From Spirosoma linguale DSM 74 (GTDB lineage: Bacteria; Bacteroidota; Bacteroidia; Cytophagales; Spirosomataceae): 64,000 bases of DNA. The stretch is taken from NCBI GenBank assembly GCA_000024525.1, contig CP001769.1, positions 4,497,001 to 4,561,000 of the forward strand, given 5' to 3'. Shown piece by piece: positions 17,361 to 26,409 of this stretch. The notes below the pieces were generated by a model that saw only the letters and a program-made list of their open reading frames with translations, had not been told where the DNA came from and ran no database searches. Every line of letters begins with the position of its first letter. Within the stretch, counting starts at the first letter, position 1. A program made the position numbers and the translations under genes.

Positions 17361-17447
17361 TCTGGAAAGAGTGCAAACATTAGCTTTACTGACTCGCCTT
17401 CTAATATTGAACTTTTGCCTGATTACACTTTTAGAATAGTTGCGACT

Positions 17448-18206
17448 ATGAGCGCTAAATATCTTCTTCTCGGCTTACTTGCACTCCTTCTGATCAACAG
17501 CTGCTCGAGTAGGAAGCCCGTTGTTGATCCTCAGTTAATTCTTCAAAATGGTATCACCTTTTGGAACTATAACCTGCAATATGTTCGACTCTACGAGGAT
17601 TACAACGCCATCGACGAAAAGGCAAAGTCTGTTACAAGGGAGACCTTTCTACGCCAGTTACTAACCGGCCGTTACTTGCCACTACGGTTACAGTCCGCTG
17701 ATTCAACAGCTGTCTATCAACTCTATCCTTTACCGGCCAAGGTTGATCCGAGTCTGAAGGCTCTGCTTCAACAATGGGCAGGGGATGAATACCAATTTTA
17801 TCGAGCCGAGGGCAAACCCTTACCTAACTACCACTTTGTGGATATGAAGGGTAAAGTATATTCGCCACAAACGATGGTTGGCAAAATTGTGGTGCTCAAG
17901 TGCTGGTTCGTGCATTGTGTAGCCTGTGTAGCCGAAATGCCTGCTTTGAATGCTCTTAAGCAACGCTACCAAGACCGATCGGATATTGAATTTGTGAGTC
18001 TATGTTTAAACCCCAAGGATAAGGTAGCGACCTTTCTAGGGAAAACTAAGTTTGATTATGCAACCGTGGCTAATCAAACCAAGTATCTAGAGAATCAATT
18101 GAAGATCGGCTCTTATCCGATGCACTTTGTGGTCAACAAACAGGGCTTAGTGGTTAAGCAAGTGAATCGTTACCAAGGAGTGGTTTATACGTTGAATAAA
18201 ATGTAG
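17448..18206 (+). CDS. TlpA-like thioredoxin-fold lipoprotein
   Basis: 252 residues from ATG 17448, chosen because MSAKYLLLGLLALLLINSC is a lipoprotein signal with lipobox INSC. About 120 residues of spacer precede a thioredoxin domain with GKIVVLKCWFVHCVACVAEM (Cys-x-x-Cys in HCVAC) and cis-Pro region YPMHFVVN. TlpA/ResA proteins carry out thiol-disulfide exchange outside the inner membrane, for example in cytochrome c maturation. The first Cys of LKCWF is an extra. It stands alone and ends with a strong hairpin. Confidence 0.85.
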   Translation: MSAKYLLLGLLALLLINSCSSRKPVVDPQLILQNGITFWNYNLQYVRLYEDYNAIDEKAKSVTRETFLRQLLTGRYLPLRLQSADSTAVYQLYPLPAKVDPSLKALLQQWAGDEYQFYRAEGKPLPNYHFVDMKGKVYSPQTMVGKIVVLKCWFVHCVACVAEMPALNALKQRYQDRSDIEFVSLCLNPKDKVATFLGKTKFDYATVANQTKYLENQLKIGSYPMHFVVNKQGLVVKQVNRYQGVVYTLNKM

Positions 18207-18221
18207 TGGGACACGATCTAA

Positions 18222-18274
18222 AAAGAATACCATAATCGCTCAACTCTCTTATTTAACCAATTATGGTATTCTTT
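18222..18274. terminator. Long hairpin after the TlpA-like gene
   Basis: Perfect 15-bp arms AAAGAATACCATAAT (18222-18236) and ATTATGGTATTCTTT (18260-18274) begin 15 bp after the stop codon. The stem is AT-rich with no long T-run, so it may stop transcription or protect the mRNA end. A partial family A core (GTGTCTCGCAAAAATGCTG, from 18308) follows. Confidence 0.5.
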
Positions 18275-18437
18275 CCAGAGCCGTATGGTACTGATGGCAC
18301 TAAGTCAGTGTCTCGCAAAAATGCTGCTTTTACCAAGTTCGGAATAAAAGAAAACTGACTACTTACTAGCTTATTTTGACCAGTAAGTACGATAAGGAGG
18401 TCATTGTCGTCCAAGCCTTTCCAGTTAATCGGTTCTT

Positions 18438-18493
18438 GTTCTATCCACACCATTAGACTCATTTTAAAATGAGTCTAATGGTGTGGATAGAAC
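18438..18493. repeat. Perfect 56-bp palindrome
   Basis: Bases 18438-18465 and 18466-18493 are exact reverse complements with no spacer; the centre is ATTTTAAAAT. No gene overlaps it convincingly. Palindromes of this length without loop are rarely stable in bacteria. Confidence 0.9.
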
Positions 18494-18512
18494 GGGGCCG
18501 CCCGAGCGGCGG

Positions 18513-18546
18513 AAAGCCTGCCTTCAACTGATGGCAGGCTTTTTTG
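18513..18546 (+). terminator. Intrinsic terminator without a clear gene
   Basis: AAGCCTGCC (18514-18522) and GGCAGGCTT (18533-18541) with a 10-nt loop are followed by a T-run on the plus strand. It lies directly behind the palindrome, so the transcript it ends would start in or just before the palindrome. Confidence 0.7.
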
Positions 18547-18641
18547 TCTCCAGGCACGGATCATGAAGAAAGTTCGTAAAACCGGATGGCGTAACCAGCG
18601 GGCGTCAGCGACTCTCTAGACAGTCCATTTGGACAACATGG

Positions 18642-18703
18642 ATTGTCCAACAATAACGCTCCTATGCAAGACGATAGAATCGTCATTTGTCTGCTTCAAA
18701 AAT
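18642..18703 (+). repeat. Intergenic repeat family A, diverged copy
   Basis: GTCCAACAATAACGCTCCTA, AGACGATAGAATCG, TTTGTCTGCTTCAAAAATG follow the consensus order with a lost first arm. It lies 94 bp before the T9SS cargo gene. Confidence 0.5.
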
Positions 18704-18796
18704 GTGAACTCTAAAGTAACTGATACGCATAAGTAGTTAGCCTGATCCTCCGTACTTTAGCTACCTAACTATAGGTTACATAACTTCAGAGTAGGC

Positions 18797-20269
18797 ATGG
18801 GTAGCTATGAACGATCCAAAGACATAATTTGGCCTTGGATAATTGGCCTCTCAGTAGCGATGGGCTTGATGATTAAGCCACTAAAAGCGCAAAATTTAAT
18901 TCCTAATCCGCGCTTCGAGCAGATTACTGATTGTCAGAAAGCACTTAATGTTCCCACCCCTATTGAAGTCGCTTCACCATGGTATAACCCGAATCAAGCA
19001 CGCTACAATGCCAACTACTATTTGGCGGTTAAAGTCTGTCTACCGCCAGGCCAGTGGATCGATCAGGATGCTCCATTCCCGAATGGATTTATTTCAACGA
19101 CGTCAACTTATCAAGTTGACGCAGGCCAAGTAGTTAGTGATTACGGCACGTACGCAAGTGCGCCTTTGACAGCTACTCTGGAAGTGGGCAGGTATTACTG
19201 GTTTAGCATGAGGGCTATTATTGCTAATGGAGGCGGATCTACCCGTGTATCTCAGGAACAAAATAGCTACGGTCTTTTGCTGAGTGATCAACAACCTGTC
19301 TACGCTAATCAGCACATGCTGCCGCTGAGTCAATACCAACCCCAAATTATATTCTCTAACCGTTACATGACTGAAAATCGCACATTCAGCAGTGGTTACA
19401 ATGATAATGTGGCGGCTAGACAGCTTATGCAAGGCTGCTTTCAGGCACAAGGCAACGAACGCTATTTAACCATTGGTGATTTTCTTCATCCGAGTTATAC
19501 GGATCGTAATTCAACGCTTCAGTTTACCGATTTGAGCTTAACTAAAATGCCAGACCGAATCGATCTGGGAGCAGACACCTCCATCTGCCAAGGTCAGCCA
19601 CTTACGCTTAAATCCAACGTTTTGATGGGCCAATATAACCCCACTTATCGGTGGCAAAACGGGTCAACTGATTCAACTCTATCGGTTACTCGAAGCGGAC
19701 TTTACTCGCTAACGATAACTTGTTCTTGTCGAACTTATACAGATTCCATTCGCATCAACGTAGAAGACCCAAACTTACAGCTTGGACCTGATACTAGTGT
19801 TTGTCAAGGAAATCCAATTGTTTTAATCGCTGGTGATGGCTTTGATCGGTATCGCTGGTCGAATGGGTCCACCGCTTCCACGCTGACAGTTGATAAGCCA
19901 GGTGTCTATCAGGTGGAAGTCGAACGGTTTGGCTGTTTAGCTGTTGACAGTATACAAGTCTATTCATCCAGCGAATGCTGTCAACTTTATTTGCCTAGTG
20001 CTTTTAGTCCTAATGCCGATGGGATCAATGACAACTTCATGATTATTACGGGTTGTTCGGATATAGTGCGGGAAGTTGAACTGTTTGTCTACAACCGTTG
20101 GGGTGAGGTCATTTTTAAAACACAGGATATAAAAGTTGGTTGGAATGGGGGGTATCAAGGAACTTCCTGCGGAGTGGGGCCGTACACGTGGCAGCTTACC
20201 TATACGTTGCCCTATAAGAAATCCGTTGTTCGACAGCATCAAAGAGGGATAGTGATGCTCGTCAAATAA
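18797..20269 (+). CDS. Secreted protein with T9SS type B (gliding-motility) C-terminal domain
   Basis: 490 residues. The N-terminal signal or membrane segment (WPWIIGLSVAMGLMIKP) ends before QNLIPNPRFEQ. Residues about 35-250 form a carbohydrate-binding-like jelly-roll, as in many OmpA-linked Bacteroidota proteins. Two Ig-like repeats follow, each with LGxDTSxCQGxPxxL and RWxNGSTxSTLxV. The last 85 residues carry LYLPSAFSPNADGINDNFMI, YNRWGEVIF and WNGxYxG, the CHU_C / type B sorting domain for export by the type IX system. It is a cell-surface or released protein; its ligand is unknown. Confidence 0.9.
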   Translation: MGSYERSKDIIWPWIIGLSVAMGLMIKPLKAQNLIPNPRFEQITDCQKALNVPTPIEVASPWYNPNQARYNANYYLAVKVCLPPGQWIDQDAPFPNGFISTTSTYQVDAGQVVSDYGTYASAPLTATLEVGRYYWFSMRAIIANGGGSTRVSQEQNSYGLLLSDQQPVYANQHMLPLSQYQPQIIFSNRYMTENRTFSSGYNDNVAARQLMQGCFQAQGNERYLTIGDFLHPSYTDRNSTLQFTDLSLTKMPDRIDLGADTSICQGQPLTLKSNVLMGQYNPTYRWQNGSTDSTLSVTRSGLYSLTITCSCRTYTDSIRINVEDPNLQLGPDTSVCQGNPIVLIAGDGFDRYRWSNGSTASTLTVDKPGVYQVEVERFGCLAVDSIQVYSSSECCQLYLPSAFSPNADGINDNFMIITGCSDIVREVELFVYNRWGEVIFKTQDIKVGWNGGYQGTSCGVGPYTWQLTYTLPYKKSVVRQHQRGIVMLVK

Positions 20270-20326
20270 GGGTTTTCAAGTTAAACTCCAGTTGGTGCGT
20301 TTTCGCTAGCTCTGGGATCAGCGATT

Positions 20327-20506
20327 ATGCCATTACGCTTCTTTTCGTGTAAGCAGCCCGAGGACGAAAGGTTTAAGTTGGAAACCTGCCAGCGTATTAT
20401 TCGTCTCTTTAAACTGTTAGGTTCGCTGCTGAGACAAAACCCAGATTCATGGCTGGCCTTTGTCACTAAAAATCAAGACCTTTCAATAGGTAGCGGGGCG
20501 AGCTAA
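20327..20506 (+). CDS. Small open frame running into the IS110 left end
   Basis: 59 residues from ATG 20327: a basic protein (MPLRFFSCKQPEDERFKLET, CQRIIRLFKLLGSLLRQNPD) whose last residues are encoded by the mobile element. If real, it is the front of a gene cut by the insertion. No family recognised; most of it has sensible composition, but there is no RBS or promoter support. Confidence 0.25.
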   Translation: MPLRFFSCKQPEDERFKLETCQRIIRLFKLLGSLLRQNPDSWLAFVTKNQDLSIGSGAS

Positions 20507-20640
20507 TCTTTAAACCAGGTTATAGGCCTATCGATGCGATACAGACCCCGCTACCCGTTGAATGCAGAACAGGGAACTTATAGGAATTGAGGCACTAGGC
20601 CTACTATCACAGTTTCGTTCGCCAGTCTGCTTAGTGTTAG
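20485..20640 (+). ncRNA. Candidate bridge RNA region of IS110 copy 2
   Basis: GGTAGCGGGG (20489-20498) pairs perfectly with CCCCGCTACC (20546-20555), enclosing a 47-nt loop with the palindrome TATAGGCCTA; CTAGGCCTAC recurs downstream near 20592. It lies upstream of and on the same strand as an intact IS110 transposase, where bridge RNAs of this family are encoded. The paired stem and the two related loop motifs are as expected for donor and target loops, but no function is shown. Confidence 0.5.
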
Positions 20641-20664
20641 TCTGTAACGTAAATCTGAAAAACC

Positions 20665-21669
20665 ATGATCACTTACAATTACTTTATCGGCGCTGATATT
20701 GGCAAGAAAACGAATGCAGTTTGTGTCATTGATGCACAGGAAAAACGTCAACTCGAACTCTCCATACCCAACACCAAAGCGGGAATGGAAGCCTTGCTCA
20801 AACAACTCATTAAGCTACCCCACTTCGGACTGGAAACAACGCTGTTCTGTATGGAACACACGGGGATATATTGCCAGCCAATGATCAACTTCTTTTATCC
20901 TATCGGCGCTAATTTATGGCTGCAATCAGCGGTTCATATTAAACGCTCACTAGGCTTAACGCGGGGGAAAACCGACAAAGCTGATGCCCGTTTGATTGCT
21001 AAATACTGTATCCGCCATCAGCGTGATCAGAGTCTATTTAAGCTGACTGACAAAGTGTTAGCTACTGTTCGCCAGCTTGCCCAGCAACGGGAAAGGTTAA
21101 TGGAGATGGCTAAAGCATTCACGGATTTAAGTCAGGATTACCAGGCAATGGGCCTTTTAGCAGAACTGAAGCTACATCAGCAGACCAGTGAGGTAGCTTT
21201 AGTTGCCTTACAAAAACAGATCAAGCTGGTAGAGGCACAAATTGAGGGTCACATCAAGGCCTCCCCCGAGTTGAAATCGAATATGGATTTACTGATGAGC
21301 ATACCGGGAGTGGGTCGACAAACGGCCTTGTTTATGCTCATCTTTACGGGCAATTTTACTCGCTTTACGGATGCCAAAAAACTGGCCAGCTATGCTGGAG
21401 TTGCACCTTTCGCCTATGAGTCCGGCACTTCGGTGAGGGGCCGAACGAAGGTCAGTCGAATGGCGAATACCAAATTGAAACATCTACTGCATATGGCTGC
21501 CTTGGCCGCCGTAAAAGCAAAAGGGGAATTGAGAGATTATTTTGAGCGGAAAGTAGCGGCCGGGAAGCGCAAGATGAGTGTTTACAACGCGATCCGTAAT
21601 AAATTAGTCCATCGGATGGTAGCCGTCATGGAAAGAAGAACGGCCTACACGGTGGCATTTGAGAAATAG
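20665..21669 (+). CDS. IS110-family DEDD transposase
   Basis: 334 residues. The RuvC-like domain has FIGADIGKK, CMEHTGIY and LTRGKTDKADARLIAKYC, giving the D-E-D-D set. The C-terminal Transposase_20 domain has LLMSIPGVGRQTALFML, KKLASYAGVAPFAYESG and the catalytic Ser region around TSVRGRTKVSRMANTKLK. IS110 proteins recombine a circular intermediate with the target under guidance of a bridge RNA. The frame is whole, so this copy could be active. It differs strongly from copy 1 at 12.7-13.8 kb. Confidence 0.93.
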   Translation: MITYNYFIGADIGKKTNAVCVIDAQEKRQLELSIPNTKAGMEALLKQLIKLPHFGLETTLFCMEHTGIYCQPMINFFYPIGANLWLQSAVHIKRSLGLTRGKTDKADARLIAKYCIRHQRDQSLFKLTDKVLATVRQLAQQRERLMEMAKAFTDLSQDYQAMGLLAELKLHQQTSEVALVALQKQIKLVEAQIEGHIKASPELKSNMDLLMSIPGVGRQTALFMLIFTGNFTRFTDAKKLASYAGVAPFAYESGTSVRGRTKVSRMANTKLKHLLHMAALAAVKAKGELRDYFERKVAAGKRKMSVYNAIRNKLVHRMVAVMERRTAYTVAFEK

Positions 21670-21698
21670 AATAATTTTTAGTTAACAAGGCTTGTTTT

Positions 21699-21732
21699 GT
21701 TCATAGGAATCGCTCCCACTTGAGACTATCAA
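21699..21732 (+). repeat. Intergenic repeat family A, core fragment
   Basis: TTCATAGGAATCGCTCCCAC then TTGAGAC. The left arm is lost where the IS110 element ends. Confidence 0.5.
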
Positions 21733-21768
21733 GCAACAGTAAGCGGACACTAAACGGTAGCTGATTGC

Positions 21769-22392
21769 CTAAGTTAGGGTAACCTGTTGACCTAAATAAT
21801 CTCTCCGTTCAGCCTCATCAATTAGATAAGTCGCCACTGCCTTGCGGCTGATCTTGCCTACTTTCATGCCGCGCCGAAGCGCAGGAAACAACTGATACGG
21901 TTTATCATCCGCCTGGTTGGTCAATATGCCCGGTCGTATAATTTCCCAGTTCAACGGACTACTGGTAATCAGTTCCTCCATCCGAGTCTTATCCTGGTAC
22001 TGGTCCTTTAAAAAAAGGTGGATCACCGCTTTCATAAACCAGCCTAAGTAGGGCTCACTATCCCCGGCTCCGAAACCGGTAATGATTAAAATAGGGTTTT
22101 GATAGCCAGTTTCCTGGGCCACTACGATTAACGCTTTGGCGATGTCGGAAAAGAGCGTCGTCCCTTTCTTGGATTTAGTGCCAACCGTGATGAGCAGAAC
22201 ATCGGCGAAATGCATTGCTTTTTGTAAATCGCCTGGGTTGGTAGCACTCCCACTAACTTTAGTCAGCCTCGGATGATCGGCTAAGGTGCTCACAGAAGGC
22301 GACAGGGCCAACACATGATGCCCTTTCGTCAGGGCCAGGGCTACTGTTTCCCGGCCAATGCCGGCCGCAGCGCCGACAACGGCAATCGTCAT
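21769..22392 (-). CDS. NAD(P)-binding Rossmann protein (NmrA/SDR-atypical)
   Basis: 207 residues with GAAAGIGRETV (residues 7-17) and a domain like SDR_a5 / NAD(P)H-binding proteins (biliverdin reductase B-like). No Tyr-x-x-x-Lys pair. Its ATG overlaps the stop of the upstream phosphatase-like gene (ATGA), so the two are translationally coupled. An AraC gene lies further upstream on the same strand. The reaction is unknown; a reductase is most likely. Confidence 0.8.
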   Translation of the reverse strand: MTIAVVGAAAGIGRETVALALTKGHHVLALSPSVSTLADHPRLTKVSGSATNPGDLQKAMHFADVLLITVGTKSKKGTTLFSDIAKALIVVAQETGYQNPILIITGFGAGDSEPYLGWFMKAVIHLFLKDQYQDKTRMEELITSSPLNWEIIRPGILTNQADDKPYQLFPALRRGMKVGKISRKAVATYLIDEAERRDYLGQQVTLT

Positions 22393-23198
22393 AGCTGAGG
22401 GTTGGTTGAGGTTAGAAAGGTGTTCACAGCCGGTGGCGTACCCACCAGTAAGCTAGGCGTACCCCACGTCCAGGGTTTACCATCCGAGGAGAAAATCAAC
22501 GCGCCAGCTTCCTGAGCGATGAGTAATCCCGCCAGCCAATTATGCGTGTCCAGATCCACCTGCAAAAACAGATCAATCCGGCCCGCCCCCACATAAGCCA
22601 GTTGCAGGCCGTGGGGACCATAATTTCTGACAACGCCAAATGCCCCCAGCAGGGCTGAGAAAGCCTTCTCCGACTTTGTTTGCCAGTGGGCATCCGTTTT
22701 CAGCTGATGGCCATATTCCCAAACCGCCAGCATATGGAGAGGGTCCGTTTTTCGATTGAGTTCAAGCTTGGTTTGCCCCAGATAAGCGCCCTGTCCTTCC
22801 AGCGCCCAGAACAACTCGTCCTGTAATGGATCATACACAACGGCAAAATGAGGACGCCCCTGCTGAATTAACACTAAATTAATCGTCCAACCGGCCAGGT
22901 GTTGTATGTATTGAACTGCACCGTCCATGGTATCACAGAGCCAATACTGAGTAATCGGAGCGGGTGTACGCTGTGATTCGCCATCAAATTCGTTGTCGTC
23001 AATCCAGGCAATCCCGGAGGCTATTGGATTGATTCGATCCTGTAAGGCGTTCAGACTACGCTTTTCAATCGATTCCAAATCAGCCATAAAGCTGTCTGGG
23101 GTTTGGGGAATGGCCTTTTTCCTGAAGTCCGGTAGGAAGAGGGTTCCAACGTCTCTTACCTTTTCTATAATACGCTGATAGTCAATATCGGTTCTCAT
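22389..23198 (-). CDS. Inositol monophosphatase-family protein with altered metal site
   Basis: 269 residues of the IMPase/FIG fold. WLCDTMDGAVQY (86-97) matches W-x-V-D-P-I-D-G-T with both Asp kept (89, 92). The later W-D-x-A-A-G motif reads NWLAGLLIAQEAGA, so the metal-binding Asp is Leu222. The G-E-E motif reads IDDNE. With these changes, catalysis may be weak or changed. The family hydrolyses phosphate monoesters (inositol phosphate, PAP, fructose bisphosphate). It is coupled to the NAD(P)-binding gene. Confidence 0.8.
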   Translation of the reverse strand: MRTDIDYQRIIEKVRDVGTLFLPDFRKKAIPQTPDSFMADLESIEKRSLNALQDRINPIASGIAWIDDNEFDGESQRTPAPITQYWLCDTMDGAVQYIQHLAGWTINLVLIQQGRPHFAVVYDPLQDELFWALEGQGAYLGQTKLELNRKTDPLHMLAVWEYGHQLKTDAHWQTKSEKAFSALLGAFGVVRNYGPHGLQLAYVGAGRIDLFLQVDLDTHNWLAGLLIAQEAGALIFSSDGKPWTWGTPSLLVGTPPAVNTFLTSTNPQL

Positions 23199-23279
23199 TT
23201 TTTTTGCTACAGGTTATGATAGGACAAAGGTAAAACCCGGCTTTCCCGACAAACAGAACAGAACACAGGATTCATGGTC

Positions 23280-24137
23280 CTATTCACGGTATTTAGCCTT
23301 GAATTGAAGGGGAGACAGTTGCGTATGCTTTTTAAAGAGTTTGCCAAAGTAGATGGGATCTTCGTATCCAAGTTGGTGACTGACTTCACTGACCGTATGC
23401 TCGGTGTAGACTAAAAGTCGTTTGGCTTCCAGCACATTGCGTTCCTGAATATGAGAGGATACCGACTGGCCCGATCGCTTGCGAATCGTATCATTAAAAT
23501 AGACTGGCGACAGTGAAAGGCGATCGGCGTAGTGGTGAGGGCTTTTCCATTCGGTGTAGTGGACCTCCAGTAACAGCCTGAATTGCTGATAAATGAGGCT
23601 GCTTCGATCAATTTTTTCAGTCAAACGGTGTTGCGTACTGGCTACCGAAAGTACCAGATTGAACAGGGCATGCGTAAAACTGACGAGTGCCCGCTGGCTA
23701 AAAACATCTCTATTGATGGCTACCAGTGAGTCTATAGCCTGCAGTACCCCTGCTAGTTGATGCGTGGTGGGTGCATCCTGGTCAACCGGGATGACCCCGG
23801 TAGCATAGGTATACAAGGGATCAATGATGTCAGCGGGTAAAAGTCTGGGGTCAATATTGAGCAGCCAACCCGTAGCGTCGGCGATGGCCTCTACCTGATG
23901 GACCTGCTCGGGTCTGACAACGAGGATGGCGGGGTAGTTGATAGTAACCGGTTCGAAGTCAATCTTGACCTTAAAAGAGCCCGATGTAAGTAGCAGCAGG
24001 GTAAAGTGATCATCCCGATGGGGGATTCCTATAGTATGTCGGATATAACGACCATGCTGATTAAGATTGGCGATCAGTATACCCTTGTGGGCTTCAGGGC
24101 TAAGGCCATATTGAGGTATGTGGGCAGTTAAGGTCAA
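23280..24137 (-). CDS. AraC-family transcriptional regulator
   Basis: 285 residues: N-terminal cupin-like arm (HRDDHFTLLLLTSGSFKVKI, VRPEQVHQVEA) and C-terminal double HTH (HYADRLSLSPVYFNDTIRKR, HTVSEVSHQLGYEDPIYFGK, ending SPLQFKAKYR). It is 81 bp upstream of, and on the same strand as, the phosphatase-like/NAD-binding pair, so it probably controls them. Inducer unknown. Confidence 0.88.
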   Translation of the reverse strand: MTLTAHIPQYGLSPEAHKGILIANLNQHGRYIRHTIGIPHRDDHFTLLLLTSGSFKVKIDFEPVTINYPAILVVRPEQVHQVEAIADATGWLLNIDPRLLPADIIDPLYTYATGVIPVDQDAPTTHQLAGVLQAIDSLVAINRDVFSQRALVSFTHALFNLVLSVASTQHRLTEKIDRSSLIYQQFRLLLEVHYTEWKSPHHYADRLSLSPVYFNDTIRKRSGQSVSSHIQERNVLEAKRLLVYTEHTVSEVSHQLGYEDPIYFGKLFKKHTQLSPLQFKAKYRE

Positions 24138-24396
24138 GGAGGGGTTCGTTTTACCAGACGCGCAAAGTTAGTGACAACAGGGTTGATCGATTTACGTGAT
24201 TTGCCGTACTTGTTACAAAGCGACTCTGCCTTCATCTCCGTCAACGCGCCTACTCAGGACGATGGGCCCTGCCCGGTGAAGCTACTGAAAGGGGGCGGCT
24301 CACCGCACATAAAGTGAATAAACCGGACCGAATTACGTACTTTCAGGATGTCGGCTTCGTCTCGGCCAATATTCATTTATCAGTTTGTTGCTATTC

Positions 24397-25266
24397 ATGC
24401 CTAAACCGATTCCAACGTACCCGTTAAGCAACCTGTCAAATCAGCTGGATGATGAAACTGACGTCTTCCTGTTAGATACCAAAGTAGACCAGCCTAAATC
24501 AGCAGTCAATGTACCGTTTCGACTAAATTATTATGGAATTGGTATCTGTATAAGCGGCAAAGCCGAACTCAAAGCCAATTTAGAAACCTACACCGTTGAG
24601 CCGGGCTCTTTAGTCATCCTGCCTCCCCAGGTTATTCGTCAGTTTGTTCATCGGTCCGACGAGTTTAGAGTGTTATCTATCTTTTTTACCCTGGACTTTA
24701 TTTCCATTAACAGTACGATCAACATCGATCGCTTTCCTTTTTTTGAGCTCGATGCCGTTCACGTGTTTCGACCAGCCAAGCAGTCCGCAGAGCAGCTTGA
24801 AACATTTCTTCGGTTCATCAAGCACAAATACGATACCCCGCACCCGTATCGGCAGGAAATTCTCAGGAATGCGATCCATATCGTCTTATATGATCTGGCT
24901 GCTCTCTACCATCATCAGGCTACTCTGGCTCAGTCGTTACAAACCCGAAATCAAACGATAACGGCCGCCTTTAAGAAATTAATTAATCAATACTTTCTTA
25001 CCCAACGAAGCGTAGCGTTTTATGCCACAACGCTTTCGATCACCCCGAAACATTTATCCGAGACGGTAAAACAAGTAACAGGTAAAACGGCTGGTGAGTG
25101 GATCGCCAGTCGGGTCATCATGGAAGCCAAGGTCCTACTCCAGATTTCAGTAGTAAGCATTGCCCAAATTGCCAATCAACTTCATTTTGCCGACCAGTCT
25201 ACTTTTGGCAAGTTTTTCAAAAATAACACTGGTATGTCGCCCATGAGGTATCGACTTGGCTCGTAA
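24397..25266 (+). CDS. AraC-family transcriptional regulator
   Basis: 289 residues from ATG 24397 (the TTG 12 bp upstream rejected). Cupin arm (GIGICISGKAELKANLET, GSLVILPPQVIRQF) and HTH domain (YATTLSITPKHLSETVKQV, SIAQIANQLHFADQSTFGK, SPMRYRLG). It lies 106 bp before an NmrA-like gene on the same strand and diverges from the AraC gene at 23280; control of either neighbour is plausible. Confidence 0.87.
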   Translation: MPKPIPTYPLSNLSNQLDDETDVFLLDTKVDQPKSAVNVPFRLNYYGIGICISGKAELKANLETYTVEPGSLVILPPQVIRQFVHRSDEFRVLSIFFTLDFISINSTINIDRFPFFELDAVHVFRPAKQSAEQLETFLRFIKHKYDTPHPYRQEILRNAIHIVLYDLAALYHHQATLAQSLQTRNQTITAAFKKLINQYFLTQRSVAFYATTLSITPKHLSETVKQVTGKTAGEWIASRVIMEAKVLLQISVVSIAQIANQLHFADQSTFGKFFKNNTGMSPMRYRLGS

Positions 25267-25372
25267 CCTAATTTCCGTGTTTTCGACCAAAGGTCCCGTC
25301 TTTTCTCCCTTTTGCGGCAGTGCTTTAGGAGAGACCTTTGTGGTCTAATTTCACCCGTAAATCAACCAGAAC

Positions 25373-26251
25373 ATGGTACTTATTACCGGAGCCACCGGTC
25401 AAATCGGCAAAGAACTTTGCCGACTTTTGGCCCAATCACATATCCCTGCCAGAGCTATGTGCCGCAACCAGGAACAATTCACGCAATTTACCCAAATTGG
25501 CCTGGAGGCTGTTCAGGGCGACTTTGGCCAACCGGATCAGCTTCGGAAAGCCATGCAGGGCTGCCAGCAGCTATTTTTACTGACGCCCCCTGTGCCCCAA
25601 CAAGCCCAATGGGAACGCTTGGCCATCGATCTGGCGGTAGAAACCGGCATCAAGCGAATTGTCAGAGTATCGGCAGCTGACGCCAATTTAACCACCAAAG
25701 TGCCCTGGGCTAAAGCGCATGCAGAGGCCGATCATTACCTGCGCAGCAAGCCTATTGCTTGGACCATTATTCGCCCGGTGGCGTTCATGCAAAACTTTTT
25801 TGAGCTGGCCCGCCCGATTGCCCGGGGAATCTTACCGCACATTACCGGTGATGGCCAACTTAGCTATATCGACTCCCGGGATATTGCCGCTGTCGTCAGG
25901 CAATTGCTGACCCAGCAGGGGCACCAGGGGGCGATTTATTATCTAACGGGTCCAGACTCACTCAGCACAGGAGATATTGCCACGCGCTTAACGGAAGCCC
26001 TGGGTCACCCGGTCAGGGCGATTCATTTGGCAGAAGTGGATATGCGTGAACAGCTAAAATCAGGAGGCTTATCGGACTGGTACATCAACGCGCTGATCGA
26101 GCAGTATGCCCTCGTAGCGGGCGGATATGATATTGATACGACCGAAGAAGTAAAGCGCCTGACCGGTCAGCCCCCCCGCACATTTGCCCAGTTTGCCCGT
26201 GACTATCACCAGGAACTGGGGGCTGATTACCTAAGCCAAAGCAAGTGTTAA
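25373..26251 (+). CDS. NmrA-family NAD(P)-binding protein
   Basis: 292 residues. TGATGQIGKEL (5-15), a second-strand CRNQEQ, AVQGDFGQPD near 50 and TIIRPVAFMQNFFE near 135 are typical of NmrA-like proteins of the azoreductase / quinone-oxidoreductase 2 group. It lacks the SDR catalytic pair. Same family as the gene at 5965 but not a close copy. It is probably regulated by the adjacent AraC gene. Confidence 0.87.
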   Translation: MVLITGATGQIGKELCRLLAQSHIPARAMCRNQEQFTQFTQIGLEAVQGDFGQPDQLRKAMQGCQQLFLLTPPVPQQAQWERLAIDLAVETGIKRIVRVSAADANLTTKVPWAKAHAEADHYLRSKPIAWTIIRPVAFMQNFFELARPIARGILPHITGDGQLSYIDSRDIAAVVRQLLTQQGHQGAIYYLTGPDSLSTGDIATRLTEALGHPVRAIHLAEVDMREQLKSGGLSDWYINALIEQYALVAGGYDIDTTEEVKRLTGQPPRTFAQFARDYHQELGADYLSQSKC

Positions 26252-26409
26252 CTGTTTTCCGTAGCTACACCAGCTGCGTCGGCTACGCTGTCAGGTTTCA
26301 CCGTCAATAGGGTAGCCATCTGTCTAATGTTGAAACGCCCTCTGTCAAGATAGGTAGCGGTTCTGACTTAGCCTGACAGCGTGTATACATTCTTAATTTG
26401 TCCTTCAGT

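Larger units (their letters stand above)
20485..21700 (+). mobile_element. IS110-family element, copy 2 (intact transposase)
   Basis: An intact DEDD transposase with a structured leader of about 180 bp. Ends cannot be fixed because this family leaves no target duplication; the right end must lie between 21670 and about 21700, where a family A repeat core begins. The element may have entered that repeat. Confidence 0.7.
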
